Positions 46,494-56,036 of a stretch of 64,000 bases of DNA are shown piece by piece. The stretch's first letter is position 1, and each line of letters begins with the position of its first letter. A program made the translations under genes and the position numbers. The notes beneath the pieces were generated by a model. It worked only from the letters and a program-made list of their open reading frames with translations, searched no databases and was not told the DNA's origin. Source of the stretch: Ectopseudomonas alcaliphila (GTDB taxonomy: Bacteria; Pseudomonadota; Gammaproteobacteria; Pseudomonadales; Pseudomonadaceae); NCBI RefSeq assembly GCF_900101755.1, contig NZ_FNAE01000012.1, positions 1 to 64,000 of the forward strand, read 5' to 3'.

Positions 46494-47124
46494 CCCCTTT
46501 TGCCAGGTCGTCCAGCTTCATCTGCAGACCGCCGACAGCGGCGTCTTCGGCCAGCGCATCCTTGGCCTTCTGATAGGCGGCGTGCGCGTCATCGCTGCGA
46601 CCCAGTTGTACCAGCAGGTCGCCCTTGAGTTCCTCACGGCTGGCGAGGAAGGCATCCTCGACCTTGGCATCGAGCAGCTTCAGCGCATCATCGGTCTTGT
46701 CCTGCGCGGCCAGCACACGCGCCAGACGCTGACGTGCCAGCTCACTGAGCGTGGCGTCGGCAGGCTTGTCGAGTACGCGCTGCAGCGCCGCAGCGGCATC
46801 GTCGAGGCGGTCCGCTTCGACGGCGACCTTGGCGACGAACAGGTTGCCGTACTGGGCGTAATGGCTACCGCCAAACTCACTGTCGAGCTTGCCGGCCAGT
46901 TCGGCAACTTTCGCGGCGTCGGGCTTGCCAGCCGGGTCCAGTGCGGTTTCCAGCAGTTGCTGGTAGAGCACCGAGGCGCCTTGCGCCTGATTGACCTGGT
47001 ATTTCTGCCAGCCCTGCCAGCCGAATACAGCTACCAGCGCCAGTACGCCACCGGCCAGCAAAGGCTTGCCGTTGCGATCCCACCAGTCCTTCAGTTGCGC
47101 GATCTGTTCGTCTTCGGTCTGCAT
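46486..47124 (-). CDS. yfgM: YfgM-type tetratricopeptide membrane protein
   Basis: A 212-residue protein with an N-terminal cytosolic segment (MQTEDEQIAQLKDWWDRNGK), one membrane helix (about 23-41, LLAGGVLALVAVFGWQGW) and a periplasmic TPR-like helical domain. YfgM partners the chaperone PpiD at the SecYEG translocon and helps secreted proteins leave the membrane. The gene lies between hisS and bamB, its usual position, and its 3' end overlaps the first bamB codon. Confidence 0.9.
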   Translation of the reverse strand: MQTEDEQIAQLKDWWDRNGKPLLAGGVLALVAVFGWQGWQKYQVNQAQGASVLYQQLLETALDPAGKPDAAKVAELAGKLDSEFGGSHYAQYGNLFVAKVAVEADRLDDAAAALQRVLDKPADATLSELARQRLARVLAAQDKTDDALKLLDAKVEDAFLASREELKGDLLVQLGRSDDAHAAYQKAKDALAEDAAVGGLQMKLDDLAKGDA

Positions 47125-47156
47125 GTCTAACCCCGTACTCCTAATCGAGAGCCTGC

Positions 47157-48443
47157 TCAGGCCTGCTGGCAGGCAGCCAGATGCTCAGCCAGAGCATCCC
47201 AGGCAACACTTTGTTGTTCACTGTCGTCGCGCAGCGGTTTGCAACCTACCACGCGCCCTGCCAATTCGTCGTCCCCCAGAATCAGCGCATAGCGTGCGCC
47301 GCTCTTGTCGGCCTTCTTGAACTGGCTCTTGAAACTGCCGCCACCGGAGTTGAGCAACAGGCGCAGCCCCGGCAATTCGTCACGCAGACGCTCGACCAGA
47401 GTCAGCGCAGCCAGCTCCGCCGCCTCGCCAAAGGCGCAGACGTAGACATCGGCGGCGCGATTGAGCTCGGCCGGCAGCAGCTCCAGGGTTTCCAGCAGCA
47501 GCACCAGACGCTCGACGCCCATGGCGAAGCCGACACCTGGCGTGGCCTTGCCACCCAGCTGCGCCACCAGGCCATCGTAACGGCCACCGGCACATACCGT
47601 GCCCTGGGCGCCGAGCTTGTCGGTGACCCACTCGAACACGGTGCGGTTGTAGTAATCCAGACCACGCACCAGCTTGTGGTTGATCTGATAGCGAATGCCG
47701 GCCGCATCCAGACGCGACTTGACGCCCTCGAAGTGCAGGCGCGACTCCTCGTCGAGGTAATCGCCCAGCGTCGGTGCGCCAACCAGCACGGCCTGAGTCG
47801 CCTCGTTCTTGCTGTCGAGGATGCGCAGCGGGTTGGTGGTCAAACGACGCTGACTGTCTTCGTCGAGCTGGTCGAAGCGCTCCTGCAGGTAGGCCACCAG
47901 GGCATCGCGATAGGCGGCGCGCGCCTCACTGGAACCCAGGCTGTTGAGCTGCAGGGTCACCGCGTCGGCCAGGCCGAGTTTTTTCCACAGGCGCCAGGTG
48001 AGCACGATCAGTTCGGCATCGACGTCCGGCCCCGGCAGGTTGAAGGCTTCCACCCCCACCTGATGGAACTGGCGGTAGCGGCCCTTCTGCGGCTTCTCGT
48101 AACGGAACATGGGGCCGGCGTACCAGAGTTTCTGCACCTGGCCACCACCGGACAGACCATGCTCGAGCACCGCGCGCACGCAACCGGCGGTACCTTCGGG
48201 GCGCAGGGTCAGGGACTCTTCGTTGCGGTCGAGGAAGGTGTACATCTCCTTGTCGACCACGTCGGTGCCCTCGCCGATGCCGCGAGCGAACAGCTCGGTG
48301 TACTCGACGATGGGCAGGCGGATTTCCTTGTAGCCATAGCCATCGAGCAGGCTGACCAAGGTGCCTTCCAGGTAGCGCCAGGCAGGCGTCTGCTCCGGCA
48401 GGATGTCGTTCATGCCACGAATGGCTTGCAGGGACTTGCTCAA
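47157..48443 (-). CDS. hisS: Histidyl-tRNA synthetase
   Basis: Charges tRNA-His with histidine. The 428-residue product starts MSKSLQAIRGMNDILPEQTP, a typical HisRS N-terminus. Class II motifs include the LTLRPEGTAGCVRAVLEH and FRYEKPQKGRYRQFHQ segments, the histidine A/B motifs LVRGLDYYNRTVFEW and GRYDGL, and the C-terminal anticodon-binding domain (about 325-425). Part of the ispG-hisS-yfgM-bamB run. Confidence 0.98.
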   Translation of the reverse strand: MSKSLQAIRGMNDILPEQTPAWRYLEGTLVSLLDGYGYKEIRLPIVEYTELFARGIGEGTDVVDKEMYTFLDRNEESLTLRPEGTAGCVRAVLEHGLSGGGQVQKLWYAGPMFRYEKPQKGRYRQFHQVGVEAFNLPGPDVDAELIVLTWRLWKKLGLADAVTLQLNSLGSSEARAAYRDALVAYLQERFDQLDEDSQRRLTTNPLRILDSKNEATQAVLVGAPTLGDYLDEESRLHFEGVKSRLDAAGIRYQINHKLVRGLDYYNRTVFEWVTDKLGAQGTVCAGGRYDGLVAQLGGKATPGVGFAMGVERLVLLLETLELLPAELNRAADVYVCAFGEAAELAALTLVERLRDELPGLRLLLNSGGGSFKSQFKKADKSGARYALILGDDELAGRVVGCKPLRDDSEQQSVAWDALAEHLAACQQA

Positions 48444-48463
48444 GTGTATTCCTTACGCACAGA

Positions 48464-49576
48464 TCAGCCGCGCACGATCACGGCAGCATCGGCGGCAGCC
48501 TTCTCGGCTGCCTTGTCGCGGATGAGCTTCTCCAGCTCGTCCACCAGATTTTCATTGGTCAACTTCGAGGCGGGCTTGCCGTCGATATAGACCAGATTGT
48601 TCGGGCTACCGCCAGTGAGGCCGATATGCGCCTCCTTGGCTTCGCCAGGACCATTGACCACGCAGCCGATCACGGCCACATCCAACGGCACCAGCAGATC
48701 CTCGACGCGGGCCTCCAGCTCATTCATCGTCTTGACCACATCGAAGTTCTGCCGCGAGCAACTCGGGCAAGCGATGAAGTTGATGCCACGCGAACGCAGA
48801 CGCAAAGACTTGAGAATGTCGAAGCCGACCTTGATCTCTTCCACCGGGTCGGCGGCCAGCGAGATGCGGATGGTATCGCCAATCCCTTCTGCCAGCAGCA
48901 TGCCCAGGCCCACGGCGGACTTCACAGTGCCGGAGCGCAGGCCGCCGGCTTCGGTGATGCCCAGGTGCAACGGCTGCTCGATCTGCTTGGCCAGCAGGCG
49001 ATAGGCTTCGACGGCCATGAACACATCGGAAGCCTTCACACTGACTTTGAAGTCCGGGAAGTTCAGACGGTCGAGATGCTCGACATGGCGCAGCGCGGAT
49101 TCCACCAGCGCAGCAGGCGTCGGCTCACCGTATTTCTTCTGCAGATCCTTTTCCAGGGAACCGGCGTTGACGCCGATACGGATCGGGATGCCCTTGTCAC
49201 GAGCCGCCTCGACCACCGCCCTGACGCGGTCTTCACGGCCAATGTTGCCGGGGTTGATGCGCAAACAGTCGACACCCAGCTCAGCCACACGCAGGGCGAT
49301 CAGGTAGTCGAAATGGATGTCAGCCACCAGCGGTACGCGCACCTGCTGCTTGATACGGCCAAAGGCTTCAGCTGCATCCATGTCCGGCACCGAAACGCGC
49401 ACGATATCGGCGCCGGCATCTTCCAGGCGCTGGATCTGCGCCACGGTAGCGGCCACATCGTTGGTGTCAGTGTTGGTCATGCTCTGTACCGCGATCGGCG
49501 CATCGCCGCCCACCGGTACCGAGCCAACCCAGATCTTGCGCGACTGTCGGCGCTTGATCGGCGATTCGCAATGCAT
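48464..49576 (-). CDS. ispG: 4-Hydroxy-3-methylbut-2-enyl diphosphate synthase IspG
   Basis: IspG (GcpE) is the penultimate enzyme of the MEP isoprenoid pathway, reducing MEcPP to HMBPP. The 370-residue product has the TIM-barrel domain and the 4Fe-4S ligands: CPSCSRQNFD in the FIACPSC region and GCVVNGPGEA. Its cluster is presumably made by the Isc system encoded 3 kb away. It lies 3 bp after rodZ. Confidence 0.97.
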   Translation of the reverse strand: MHCESPIKRRQSRKIWVGSVPVGGDAPIAVQSMTNTDTNDVAATVAQIQRLEDAGADIVRVSVPDMDAAEAFGRIKQQVRVPLVADIHFDYLIALRVAELGVDCLRINPGNIGREDRVRAVVEAARDKGIPIRIGVNAGSLEKDLQKKYGEPTPAALVESALRHVEHLDRLNFPDFKVSVKASDVFMAVEAYRLLAKQIEQPLHLGITEAGGLRSGTVKSAVGLGMLLAEGIGDTIRISLAADPVEEIKVGFDILKSLRLRSRGINFIACPSCSRQNFDVVKTMNELEARVEDLLVPLDVAVIGCVVNGPGEAKEAHIGLTGGSPNNLVYIDGKPASKLTNENLVDELEKLIRDKAAEKAAADAAVIVRG

Positions 49577-49579
49577 GCT

Positions 49580-50551
49580 TTACAACCCCAATTTCAGGCG
49601 CGCGGTCTCGCCAGTCATGTGCGGCGCAACGTCCACGCTTTCGCCGTTGTAGGCCACCTGGGCACCACGGGCAAAACCCAGACGCAGTTCCAGCGGTGCC
49701 TTGCCGGCGAGTTCGAGACGTTCACCGCTGCGTTTGAGTGCGCTGAGCAGGACCTTGCCATCGGCATCGGTAACCTGAGTCCAGCAATCGGCGGTGAACT
49801 GCACACTGAGCACGCCCTGCCCGGCAGAGACGGCTACAGGCGTTGCAGGTTCGGCAGCAGGTGCAGCCGGAGCGGCGGCTGACGCATTCGATGCAGGCGC
49901 AGCCGGAGTCTCTGGCGCGCTTTCAGCGCTGCCGGTTTCGGCTGCAGGCTGCTCTGCGGAGCTGGCCTCTTCGGGCGCTTCCCCGGGCTCCACCGGCAGC
50001 AGCAGCGGGCTGCTCTGCTCCTGAGCGGCGATCACCGCCTGGTCTTCAGGCTCGGCGAGCGAGTGCACCTGAGTCGTACCGTCGGCGCCCTCCACCTCCA
50101 CATGTTCGAGCCCCAGGTCAGCCAGGCTGGCCACCGGACGCCCCTGATCCTGCCACCAGAGAAAACCTGCACCGATCAACGCCAGCAACAACAGGAAGCT
50201 GACCAGGCGCAGGATGCTCTGCGAATAACGTACGGGCTCTTCGATACGCCCGAGTGCATGCACGCTACTGCCGCTGGCATCGGTGCCCGTGAACTGATCG
50301 AACTCCATCACCAGCCGGTTCTGGTCCATTTCGAGCAGCTTGGCATAGGCCCGAATGTAACCACGGGCGAAGGTGGTGCCCGGCAGTTTGTCGAAAGCAC
50401 CGGCTTCGATCTGGGCAAGGCGCTGCGGCGTCAGGTTGAGCTGAGTCGCCACCTCGGCGACGCTCCAGCCCTTGATCTCCCGGGCCTGACGCAGACTTTC
50501 ACCTGGATTGGTCGACATCGTCTGAGTCACTTCGCTATGTGCCGCGTTCAT
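49580..50551 (-). CDS. rodZ: Cytoskeletal protein RodZ
   Basis: RodZ links MreB to the elongasome and helps keep rod shape. The 323-residue product has an N-terminal helix-turn-helix (about 15-80; GWSVAEVATQLNLTPQRLAQ), one membrane helix (about 112-130, ILRLVSFLLLLALIGAGF), an Ala/Pro/Glu-rich periplasmic linker (about 165-245), and a C-terminal DUF4115 domain. The start overlaps the pilW stop by 4 bp (ATGA), so translation is coupled. Confidence 0.95.
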   Translation of the reverse strand: MNAAHSEVTQTMSTNPGESLRQAREIKGWSVAEVATQLNLTPQRLAQIEAGAFDKLPGTTFARGYIRAYAKLLEMDQNRLVMEFDQFTGTDASGSSVHALGRIEEPVRYSQSILRLVSFLLLLALIGAGFLWWQDQGRPVASLADLGLEHVEVEGADGTTQVHSLAEPEDQAVIAAQEQSSPLLLPVEPGEAPEEASSAEQPAAETGSAESAPETPAAPASNASAAAPAAPAAEPATPVAVSAGQGVLSVQFTADCWTQVTDADGKVLLSALKRSGERLELAGKAPLELRLGFARGAQVAYNGESVDVAPHMTGETARLKLGL

Positions 50552-51309
50552 TGCTGCCCCGAAACAAATTGCTGATATTCCTGAGAGGCCGGATACAGGC
50601 GACGCAACTGCAGGCCCAAGCTGGCGGCCTTGTCACGATCCTCGAATATTTCGGCCAAGCGTGCGCCGAGCAGCAGGCTGCGCGCATTCTGTGGCGCCAT
50701 TTCGCTGTAGCTGTCGTAGTAACCACGAGCCGGTACGTATTCTTTGTCCTCGTAGGACATCACTGCCATTTCCAACAAAGCGCGCGGCTGTCTGCTGCTG
50801 AGTCGCAGAGTACGCTGAAAATATTCCTTGGCTTGTTCACGCTGGTTCAGTTGCAACGCTGTCAGGCCCAAGTTTTCGAACACCCGAGAACGCTCTGAAT
50901 AGAGATTGTCTTCAGCCGCCTTGAGGTAGGTGTTCATGGCCTCCTGATAACGCTTCTGCTCGAACAGGAAACCACCGTAGTTATTCAGCAGACGGGCATC
51001 ATTCGGCCGCTGCGACAGCGCCTTGCGGAAATGCTCATCGGCCAGCTTAGGTTCCATCTCTATCTGGAAGGCCATGGCCAGCGCGGCATGCGCATCGGCA
51101 TTGGATGAGTCCAGATCCAGCGCATTCTTCAATGGCACTTTGGCGAGCTGGGTATCGCCCTGCTGAATATAGGCAATACCCAACTGGACATAGGCATCAC
51201 GCGCCTGATCACGCCCTTTCGCCGTACGCATGGGGTCGACGTCACCGGTGGTCACACAACCGGCAAGCAGACTGACAACTAGCAACAACAGCGCAGGGCG
51301 CGAACTCAT
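50548..51309 (-). CDS. pilW: Type IV pilus pilotin PilW/PilF
   Basis: The lipoprotein that helps PilQ secretin reach the outer membrane and assemble. The ATG at 51309 is chosen because a GAGAGG site lies 6 bp before it; an ATG two codons earlier sits against that site. The product is 253 residues, with a lipobox (SLLAGC) and six tetratricopeptide repeats (for example NADAHAALAMAFQIE, RVFENLGLTALQLNQ). P. aeruginosa names this gene pilF; its pilus neighbours are elsewhere. Confidence 0.93.
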   Translation of the reverse strand: MSSRPALLLLVVSLLAGCVTTGDVDPMRTAKGRDQARDAYVQLGIAYIQQGDTQLAKVPLKNALDLDSSNADAHAALAMAFQIEMEPKLADEHFRKALSQRPNDARLLNNYGGFLFEQKRYQEAMNTYLKAAEDNLYSERSRVFENLGLTALQLNQREQAKEYFQRTLRLSSRQPRALLEMAVMSYEDKEYVPARGYYDSYSEMAPQNARSLLLGARLAEIFEDRDKAASLGLQLRRLYPASQEYQQFVSGQQ

Positions 51310-51322
51310 AGACATCCTCTCT

Positions 51323-52471
51323 TCAATTTCGATTGGCAGCAGCATGAGGCTCTTGCGCCTCGCTGCCCAGTTGACGCACGGCGATGTAACGCTCGCTGCG
51401 CCGAGTACGGTCCATGACCTGGCCAACCAGCTGGCCGCAGGCGGCATCGATATCGTCACCACGGGTAGTACGTACCGTGACGTTATGCCCAGCCTTATGC
51501 AACAGGTCCTGGAAGCGGCGAATGGCGTTATTGCTCGGCCGCTCGTACCCCGAGAAGGGGAAGGGATTAAACGGAATCAGGTTGATCTTGCAAGGCACGT
51601 CAGCCAGAAGTGCGACCATCTGCTCAGCGTGCTCGGGCTGATCGTTGACGCCCTTGAGCAGGGTGTACTCGATGGTCAGCACGCGCTTCTCGCCAAGTTT
51701 GGAGATATAGCGTTTGCAGGCGGCCAAAAGCATCTCCAGCGGATACTTCTTGTTGATCGGCACCAGCTGGTTGCGCAGCTCATCATTGGGCGCATGCAGC
51801 GACAACGCCAGGGACACGTCGATCACCTCGGCCAGCTTGTCGATCATCGGCACCACGCCGGAGGTGGACAGGGTCACCTTGCGCTTGGAGATGCCATAGC
51901 CAAGGTCGTCCATCATGATCTGCATGGCGGAGACGACGTTGTCGAAGTTCAGCAGCGGCTCGCCCATACCCATCATCACCACATTGGTGATGGCGCGATC
52001 GACCTTCGCCGGCACCGTGCCGAAGGATTTGTTGGCGATCCACACCTGGCCGATGATCTCGGCACTGGTGAGGTCGCTGTTGAAGCCTTGCTTGCCGGTG
52101 GAGCAGAAACTGCAGTCCAGCGCACAACCGGCCTGCGACGACACACACAGGGTGCCGCGACCGTTCTGCGGGATATACACGGTTTCCACGCAGCTACCCG
52201 ACGCCACCCGCACCACCCACTTGCGCGTGCCATCGGCGGAAATATTTTCGCTGACCACTTCCGGGCCGCGAATCTCGGCAGAGGCCTCGAGCTTCTCGCG
52301 CAAGGCCTTGCCGACATTGGTCATGGCGGCGAAATCATCGACGCCAAAGTGATGAATCCACTTCATTACCTGGCCGGCACGGAAGCGCTTCTCGCCGATG
52401 GACTCGAAGAACTGTTCCATTTCCGGCTGGGTCAGGCCCAGCAGGTTGATCTTGCCGGTGGTATTGGTCAT
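51323..52471 (-). CDS. rlmN: Dual-specificity 23S rRNA/tRNA methyltransferase RlmN
   Basis: A radical-SAM enzyme that methylates C2 of A2503 in 23S rRNA and of A37 in tRNA. The 382-residue product carries the radical-SAM CxxxCxxC motif in GCALDCSFCSTGKQG, the VMMGMGEPLLN segment, and the two further catalytic cysteines of the family, one in the C-terminal AACGQL region. Its 4Fe-4S cluster depends on Fe-S assembly such as the neighbouring Isc system. It lies between ndk and pilW, 13 bp before the latter. Confidence 0.97.
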   Translation of the reverse strand: MTNTTGKINLLGLTQPEMEQFFESIGEKRFRAGQVMKWIHHFGVDDFAAMTNVGKALREKLEASAEIRGPEVVSENISADGTRKWVVRVASGSCVETVYIPQNGRGTLCVSSQAGCALDCSFCSTGKQGFNSDLTSAEIIGQVWIANKSFGTVPAKVDRAITNVVMMGMGEPLLNFDNVVSAMQIMMDDLGYGISKRKVTLSTSGVVPMIDKLAEVIDVSLALSLHAPNDELRNQLVPINKKYPLEMLLAACKRYISKLGEKRVLTIEYTLLKGVNDQPEHAEQMVALLADVPCKINLIPFNPFPFSGYERPSNNAIRRFQDLLHKAGHNVTVRTTRGDDIDAACGQLVGQVMDRTRRSERYIAVRQLGSEAQEPHAAANRN

Positions 52472-52498
52472 GGCTTCACCCTCGCATCATTCGCCGTA

Positions 52499-52930
52499 TC
52501 AGCGAATGCGCGCGCACTGCTCGGTAGCGGAGAAGAAGTAAGCGATCTCGCGAGCAGCGGAGGCTTCGGAATCCGAACCGTGAACAGCGTTTTCGTCGAT
52601 GGAAACCGCGAAGTCAGCGCGGATGGTGCCGGCAGCCGCTTCTTTCGGGTTGGTGGCGCCCATCAGCTCACGGTTCTTGGCAACGGCGTTTTCGCCTTCC
52701 AGAACCTGAACGATGACCGGACCGGAGGTCATGAAGGCAACCAGATCCTTGAAGAAACCGCGCTCGCTGTGCTCAGCGTAGAAACCGGCGGCTTCACGCT
52801 CGGACAGTTGCACCATCTTCGAAGCGACGACGCGCAGGCCGGCTTTTTCGAAACGGGTGGTGATCTCACCGATGACGTTCTTGGCAACGGCGTCAGGCTT
52901 GATGATGGAGAAAGTACGTTGAACAGCCAT
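52499..52930 (-). CDS. ndk: Nucleoside diphosphate kinase
   Basis: Ndk transfers the gamma-phosphate between nucleoside triphosphates and diphosphates. The 143-residue protein shows the phospho-histidine in NAVHGSDS, RTFSIIKPDAVAKN at the start, and the FKDLVAFMTSGPVIVQVLEG segment. Standard length. It is the first gene of the run to bamB and follows the isc terminator, so it has its own promoter in 52931-52969. Confidence 0.98.
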   Translation of the reverse strand: MAVQRTFSIIKPDAVAKNVIGEITTRFEKAGLRVVASKMVQLSEREAAGFYAEHSERGFFKDLVAFMTSGPVIVQVLEGENAVAKNRELMGATNPKEAAAGTIRADFAVSIDENAVHGSDSEASAAREIAYFFSATEQCARIR

Positions 52931-52969
52931 GTGAAGCTCCAGAAACTTTAGGGTTAAAGCGAAAAATTA

Positions 52970-52992
52970 AACCCGCGAATTATACGCGGGTT
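52970..52992 (-). terminator. iscX: Terminator of the isc operon
   Basis: AACCCGCG-AATTATA-CGCGGGTT is an 8-bp stem followed on the minus strand by TTTAATTTTTCG. It lies 39 bp after the iscX stop and before ndk, closing the isc operon. Confidence 0.8.
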
Positions 52993-53031
52993 CCGGTTAA
53001 AAGCGTAGGGCGAGCGCCGTAAGCGCCTGTT

Positions 53032-53232
53032 TCAGTCGAGCTCTTCGATCCAGGCGGCCTGTATCGCCTCCAGAACTTTCTCGCCCCCGCGCTGCGGGTC
53101 ATCGGAGAACTCTGGCAACTCCACGACCCAGCGGTGAAGATCGACGAAATTAACGTAGCGCGGATCGACATCCGGCTTCTGCTCGCTTAACTCGATGGCG
53201 ATGTCCAGTACATCGACCCACTTCAGACTCAT
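53032..53232 (-). CDS. iscX: Fe-S assembly protein IscX
   Basis: A 66-residue acidic protein with MSLKWVDVLDIAIELSEQKPDVDPRYVNF, the IscX signature. IscX binds IscS and iron and modulates sulfur transfer in the Isc system. It is the last isc gene, 17 bp after fdx, with the operon terminator downstream. Confidence 0.96.
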   Translation of the reverse strand: MSLKWVDVLDIAIELSEQKPDVDPRYVNFVDLHRWVVELPEFSDDPQRGGEKVLEAIQAAWIEELD

Positions 53233-53249
53233 GATGATGCTTCCTGGAA

Positions 53250-53591
53250 TTAGTGCGGCGCTTCGGCCGCGTGATTCAGCGAATACTTGGGAATCTCGAC
53301 GGTGATATCTTCCTCACCAACGATAGCCTGACAGGCCAGGCGCGACTGAGCCTCGAGCCCCCAGGCCTTGTCCAGATAGTCCTCTTCCAGCTCGTCAGCC
53401 TCGTTCAGCGAATCGAAGCCTTCGCGCACGATGCAGTGACAGGTGGTACAGGCACACACGCCACCGCAGGCGCTTTCCATCTCGATATGGTGCTCATGGG
53501 CCAGCTCGAGAATGGAAATACCGGGCTCAGCCTCGACCACCAGGCCATCCGGGCAGAATCGCTCGTGAGGCAGAAAAATTACCTGCGGCAT
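53250..53591 (-). CDS. fdx: ISC-type 2Fe-2S ferredoxin
   Basis: From the ATG at 53591 (MPQVIFLPHERFCPDG) the protein has 113 residues; a TTG one codon earlier is the only longer alternative. The cluster ligands are in ACGGVCACTTCHC (Cys-x5-Cys-x2-Cys) with a fourth Cys in RLACQAIVG. This adrenodoxin-type ferredoxin donates electrons for cluster assembly on IscU. It lies 3 bp after hscA. Confidence 0.97.
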   Translation of the reverse strand: MPQVIFLPHERFCPDGLVVEAEPGISILELAHEHHIEMESACGGVCACTTCHCIVREGFDSLNEADELEEDYLDKAWGLEAQSRLACQAIVGEEDITVEIPKYSLNHAAEAPH

Positions 53592-53594
53592 CAA

Positions 53595-55460
53595 TTATTC
53601 CTCGATCTCATTCAGATTGCGCCCTGCTAGTGCGGCTTTTACCGTCGAATCCAGGCGGCGGGCGGCGAAAGCATCAGTGACCTGCGACAGGCGCTTGGTC
53701 TGCCGCTCGATCGCCAGACCATCATTACCCGCAAGCAGATCGCGTAATTCCTGCACCTGCAGCTCGATGACCTCGCGCTCCTCGGCATCCAGCAAACGCT
53801 CGCCATCAGCCTGCAGCGCCGCCTCGACCGCCTCGATCAGGCGCTGACCATCGACTTGTTGCTCGCGTAGCGCGCGGGCAGCCTTGTCGTCGCCGGCGTT
53901 CTGGAAGGAGTCCTGCAGCATGCGTGCAATTTCGCCATCGGTCAGGCCGTAAGACGGCTTGACCTGAATGCTCGACTCGACGCCGGAGCCCAGCTCACGA
54001 GCCGCGACACTGAGCAGGCCGTCGGCATCGACCTGGAAGGTCACACGAATCTTCGCTGCCCCCGCCACCATCGGCGGGATGCCGCGCAATTCGAAACGCG
54101 CCAGGGAGCGGCAATCGGCGATCAGCTCACGCTCGCCCTGCAGCACGTGAATCATCATGGCCGTCTGGCCATCCTTGTAGGTCGTGAACTCCTGCGCCCG
54201 CGCCACCGGAATGGTGGTGTTGCGCGGAATCACCTTCTCCATCAGCCCGCCCATGGTTTCAAGGCCAAGCGACAGGGGGATGACGTCCAGCAGGAGCAAT
54301 TCCTCACCATCGTCACGCTGATTGCCGGCCAGGGCATCGGCCTGGATCGCGGCACCAATGGCCACCACCTGATCTGGATCGATATTGGTCAGCGGCGCAC
54401 GACCGAACAGCTCGCCGACCGCCTCACGCACACGCGGCACGCGGGTGGAGCCACCAACCATGACCACCGCCCCGACCTCTTCCAGCTCGACGCCCGAATC
54501 ACGCACGGCGCGGCGACAAGCCTTGAGACTGCGCGCCACCATCGGCTCGATCAGCACCTCGAACTGCTCGCGGGTCAACACACCGCGCCAGTCGCCATGG
54601 CTCAGCTCGACAGTATCGGCAGCCGTCAGCCCTTCTTTCGCCGCACAGGCGGCCTGCAGCAGACGGCGCTGAGTGGCAGGGTCAAGATCATTGGAAATAC
54701 CGGCCTGCTGGATGATCCAGTCAGCCACGGCATGATCGAAGTCGTCCCCCCCCAGCGCGCTGTCACCACCAGTAGCCAGCACCTCGAACACACCGCCGGT
54801 CAGGCGCAGAATGGAAATATCGAAAGTACCGCCACCCAGGTCATAGATGGCGACAACGCCCTCGGCTTTCTGATCCAGCCCGTAGGCGACTGCAGCCGCA
54901 GTAGGCTCGTTGAGCAGACGCAGTACGGTAAGACCTGACAGGCGCGCAGCGTCCTTGGTGGCCTGACGCTGAGCATCGTCGAAGTAGGCCGGGACGGTAA
55001 TCACCGCCCCTACCAACTCACCACCCAAGGTCTGCTCGGCGCGTAAACGCAAGGTTTTGAGAATTTCCGCCGACACTTCGACAGGGCTCTTCACCCCCTG
55101 CACCGTCTCGATGAAGGGCATGTGCGACTCGCCAACCGCAAAGCGATAAGGCATCTGCTCACCAAGCTGATGCACGTCGGCGATGCCACGCCCCATCAGA
55201 CGCTTTACCGACAGAACGGTGTTGAGAGGGTCGCTGGCGGCTGCCAGCTTGGCCGACTCACCGACCTCGATGCTTCCTGCGTGGTAGCGCACGGCAGAAG
55301 GCAGGATGACCTTGCCATCATCGTCAGCCAGGGGCTCGGCCAGGCCGCTGCGCACAGCGGCAACCAGCGAGTTGGTGGTACCCAGGTCAATACCCACCGC
55401 CAGACGACGCTGGTGCGGTTGCGGGCTCTGCCCGGGCTCGGCGATCTGCAATAAGGCCAT
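53595..55460 (-). CDS. hscA: Fe-S assembly Hsp70 chaperone HscA
   Basis: The 621-residue specialised Hsp70 with an ATPase domain (VGIDLGTTNSLVAAV, VPAYFDDAQRQATKDA, IYDLGGGTFDISIL) and a substrate-binding domain. HscA binds the LPPVK motif of IscU, present in the IscU encoded here, and with HscB releases its cluster. It lies between hscB (45 bp) and fdx (3 bp). Confidence 0.97.
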   Translation of the reverse strand: MALLQIAEPGQSPQPHQRRLAVGIDLGTTNSLVAAVRSGLAEPLADDDGKVILPSAVRYHAGSIEVGESAKLAAASDPLNTVLSVKRLMGRGIADVHQLGEQMPYRFAVGESHMPFIETVQGVKSPVEVSAEILKTLRLRAEQTLGGELVGAVITVPAYFDDAQRQATKDAARLSGLTVLRLLNEPTAAAVAYGLDQKAEGVVAIYDLGGGTFDISILRLTGGVFEVLATGGDSALGGDDFDHAVADWIIQQAGISNDLDPATQRRLLQAACAAKEGLTAADTVELSHGDWRGVLTREQFEVLIEPMVARSLKACRRAVRDSGVELEEVGAVVMVGGSTRVPRVREAVGELFGRAPLTNIDPDQVVAIGAAIQADALAGNQRDDGEELLLLDVIPLSLGLETMGGLMEKVIPRNTTIPVARAQEFTTYKDGQTAMMIHVLQGERELIADCRSLARFELRGIPPMVAGAAKIRVTFQVDADGLLSVAARELGSGVESSIQVKPSYGLTDGEIARMLQDSFQNAGDDKAARALREQQVDGQRLIEAVEAALQADGERLLDAEEREVIELQVQELRDLLAGNDGLAIERQTKRLSQVTDAFAARRLDSTVKAALAGRNLNEIEE

Positions 55461-55505
55461 GGTCTTCTTGAAGTCATCAGGCAGGCTGCCGCGGCAACCT
55501 ACAGG

Positions 55506-56027
55506 TTAATCGTCGAGGCGCTCTTCTAACTGGCGCACTTCATGGGAGAGCTTGTCGAGGAACTGCATACGGCGCATCAGGCGCTCGGCCTCTTCACGGC
55601 GAACCTCGTCGTCCCAGCATGCAGCGAAGCGCTCGTTGAGCTGCTCCTGCGCTGTTTTCAGACGACGCTTGAAGGCTGCGACACCGGCAATATCGGCGTC
55701 ATCCTGCAGCTCTTCCAACTCTTCGCGCAGCTGCATTTGCTGCAGAAGGAAATCCGGATCCTGCACCGTCACTTCCAGCGGCAGCTCGGGGCCGCGCATG
55801 GCAAGCAGGTAGCGCGCACGCTGCGACGGCGTTTTCAGAACCTGATAAGCCTCGTTGAGGCAGGCCGAGCGCTCGAGCGCCAGGCGCTGCTCACGCTCAC
55901 CGGCATCGGCGAAACGGTCCGGGTGAACCTGACGGGCCAGCTCACGATAGCGAACAGCCAGTTGCTCCAGATCGAGGCGAAAACTCGGCTGCAGGTCGAA
56001 CAGGGCGAAATGACAAGGATTACCCAC
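55506..56027 (-). CDS. hscB: Fe-S assembly co-chaperone HscB
   Basis: A 173-residue J-domain protein. The J domain has the HPD motif in RQVHPDRFADAGER, which stimulates HscA ATPase activity, and the C-terminal helical part binds IscU (for example AQEQLNERFAACWDD). It lies 9 bp after iscA. Confidence 0.96.
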   Translation of the reverse strand: MGNPCHFALFDLQPSFRLDLEQLAVRYRELARQVHPDRFADAGEREQRLALERSACLNEAYQVLKTPSQRARYLLAMRGPELPLEVTVQDPDFLLQQMQLREELEELQDDADIAGVAAFKRRLKTAQEQLNERFAACWDDEVRREEAERLMRRMQFLDKLSHEVRQLEERLDD

Positions 56028-56036
56028 GCGAGCGCC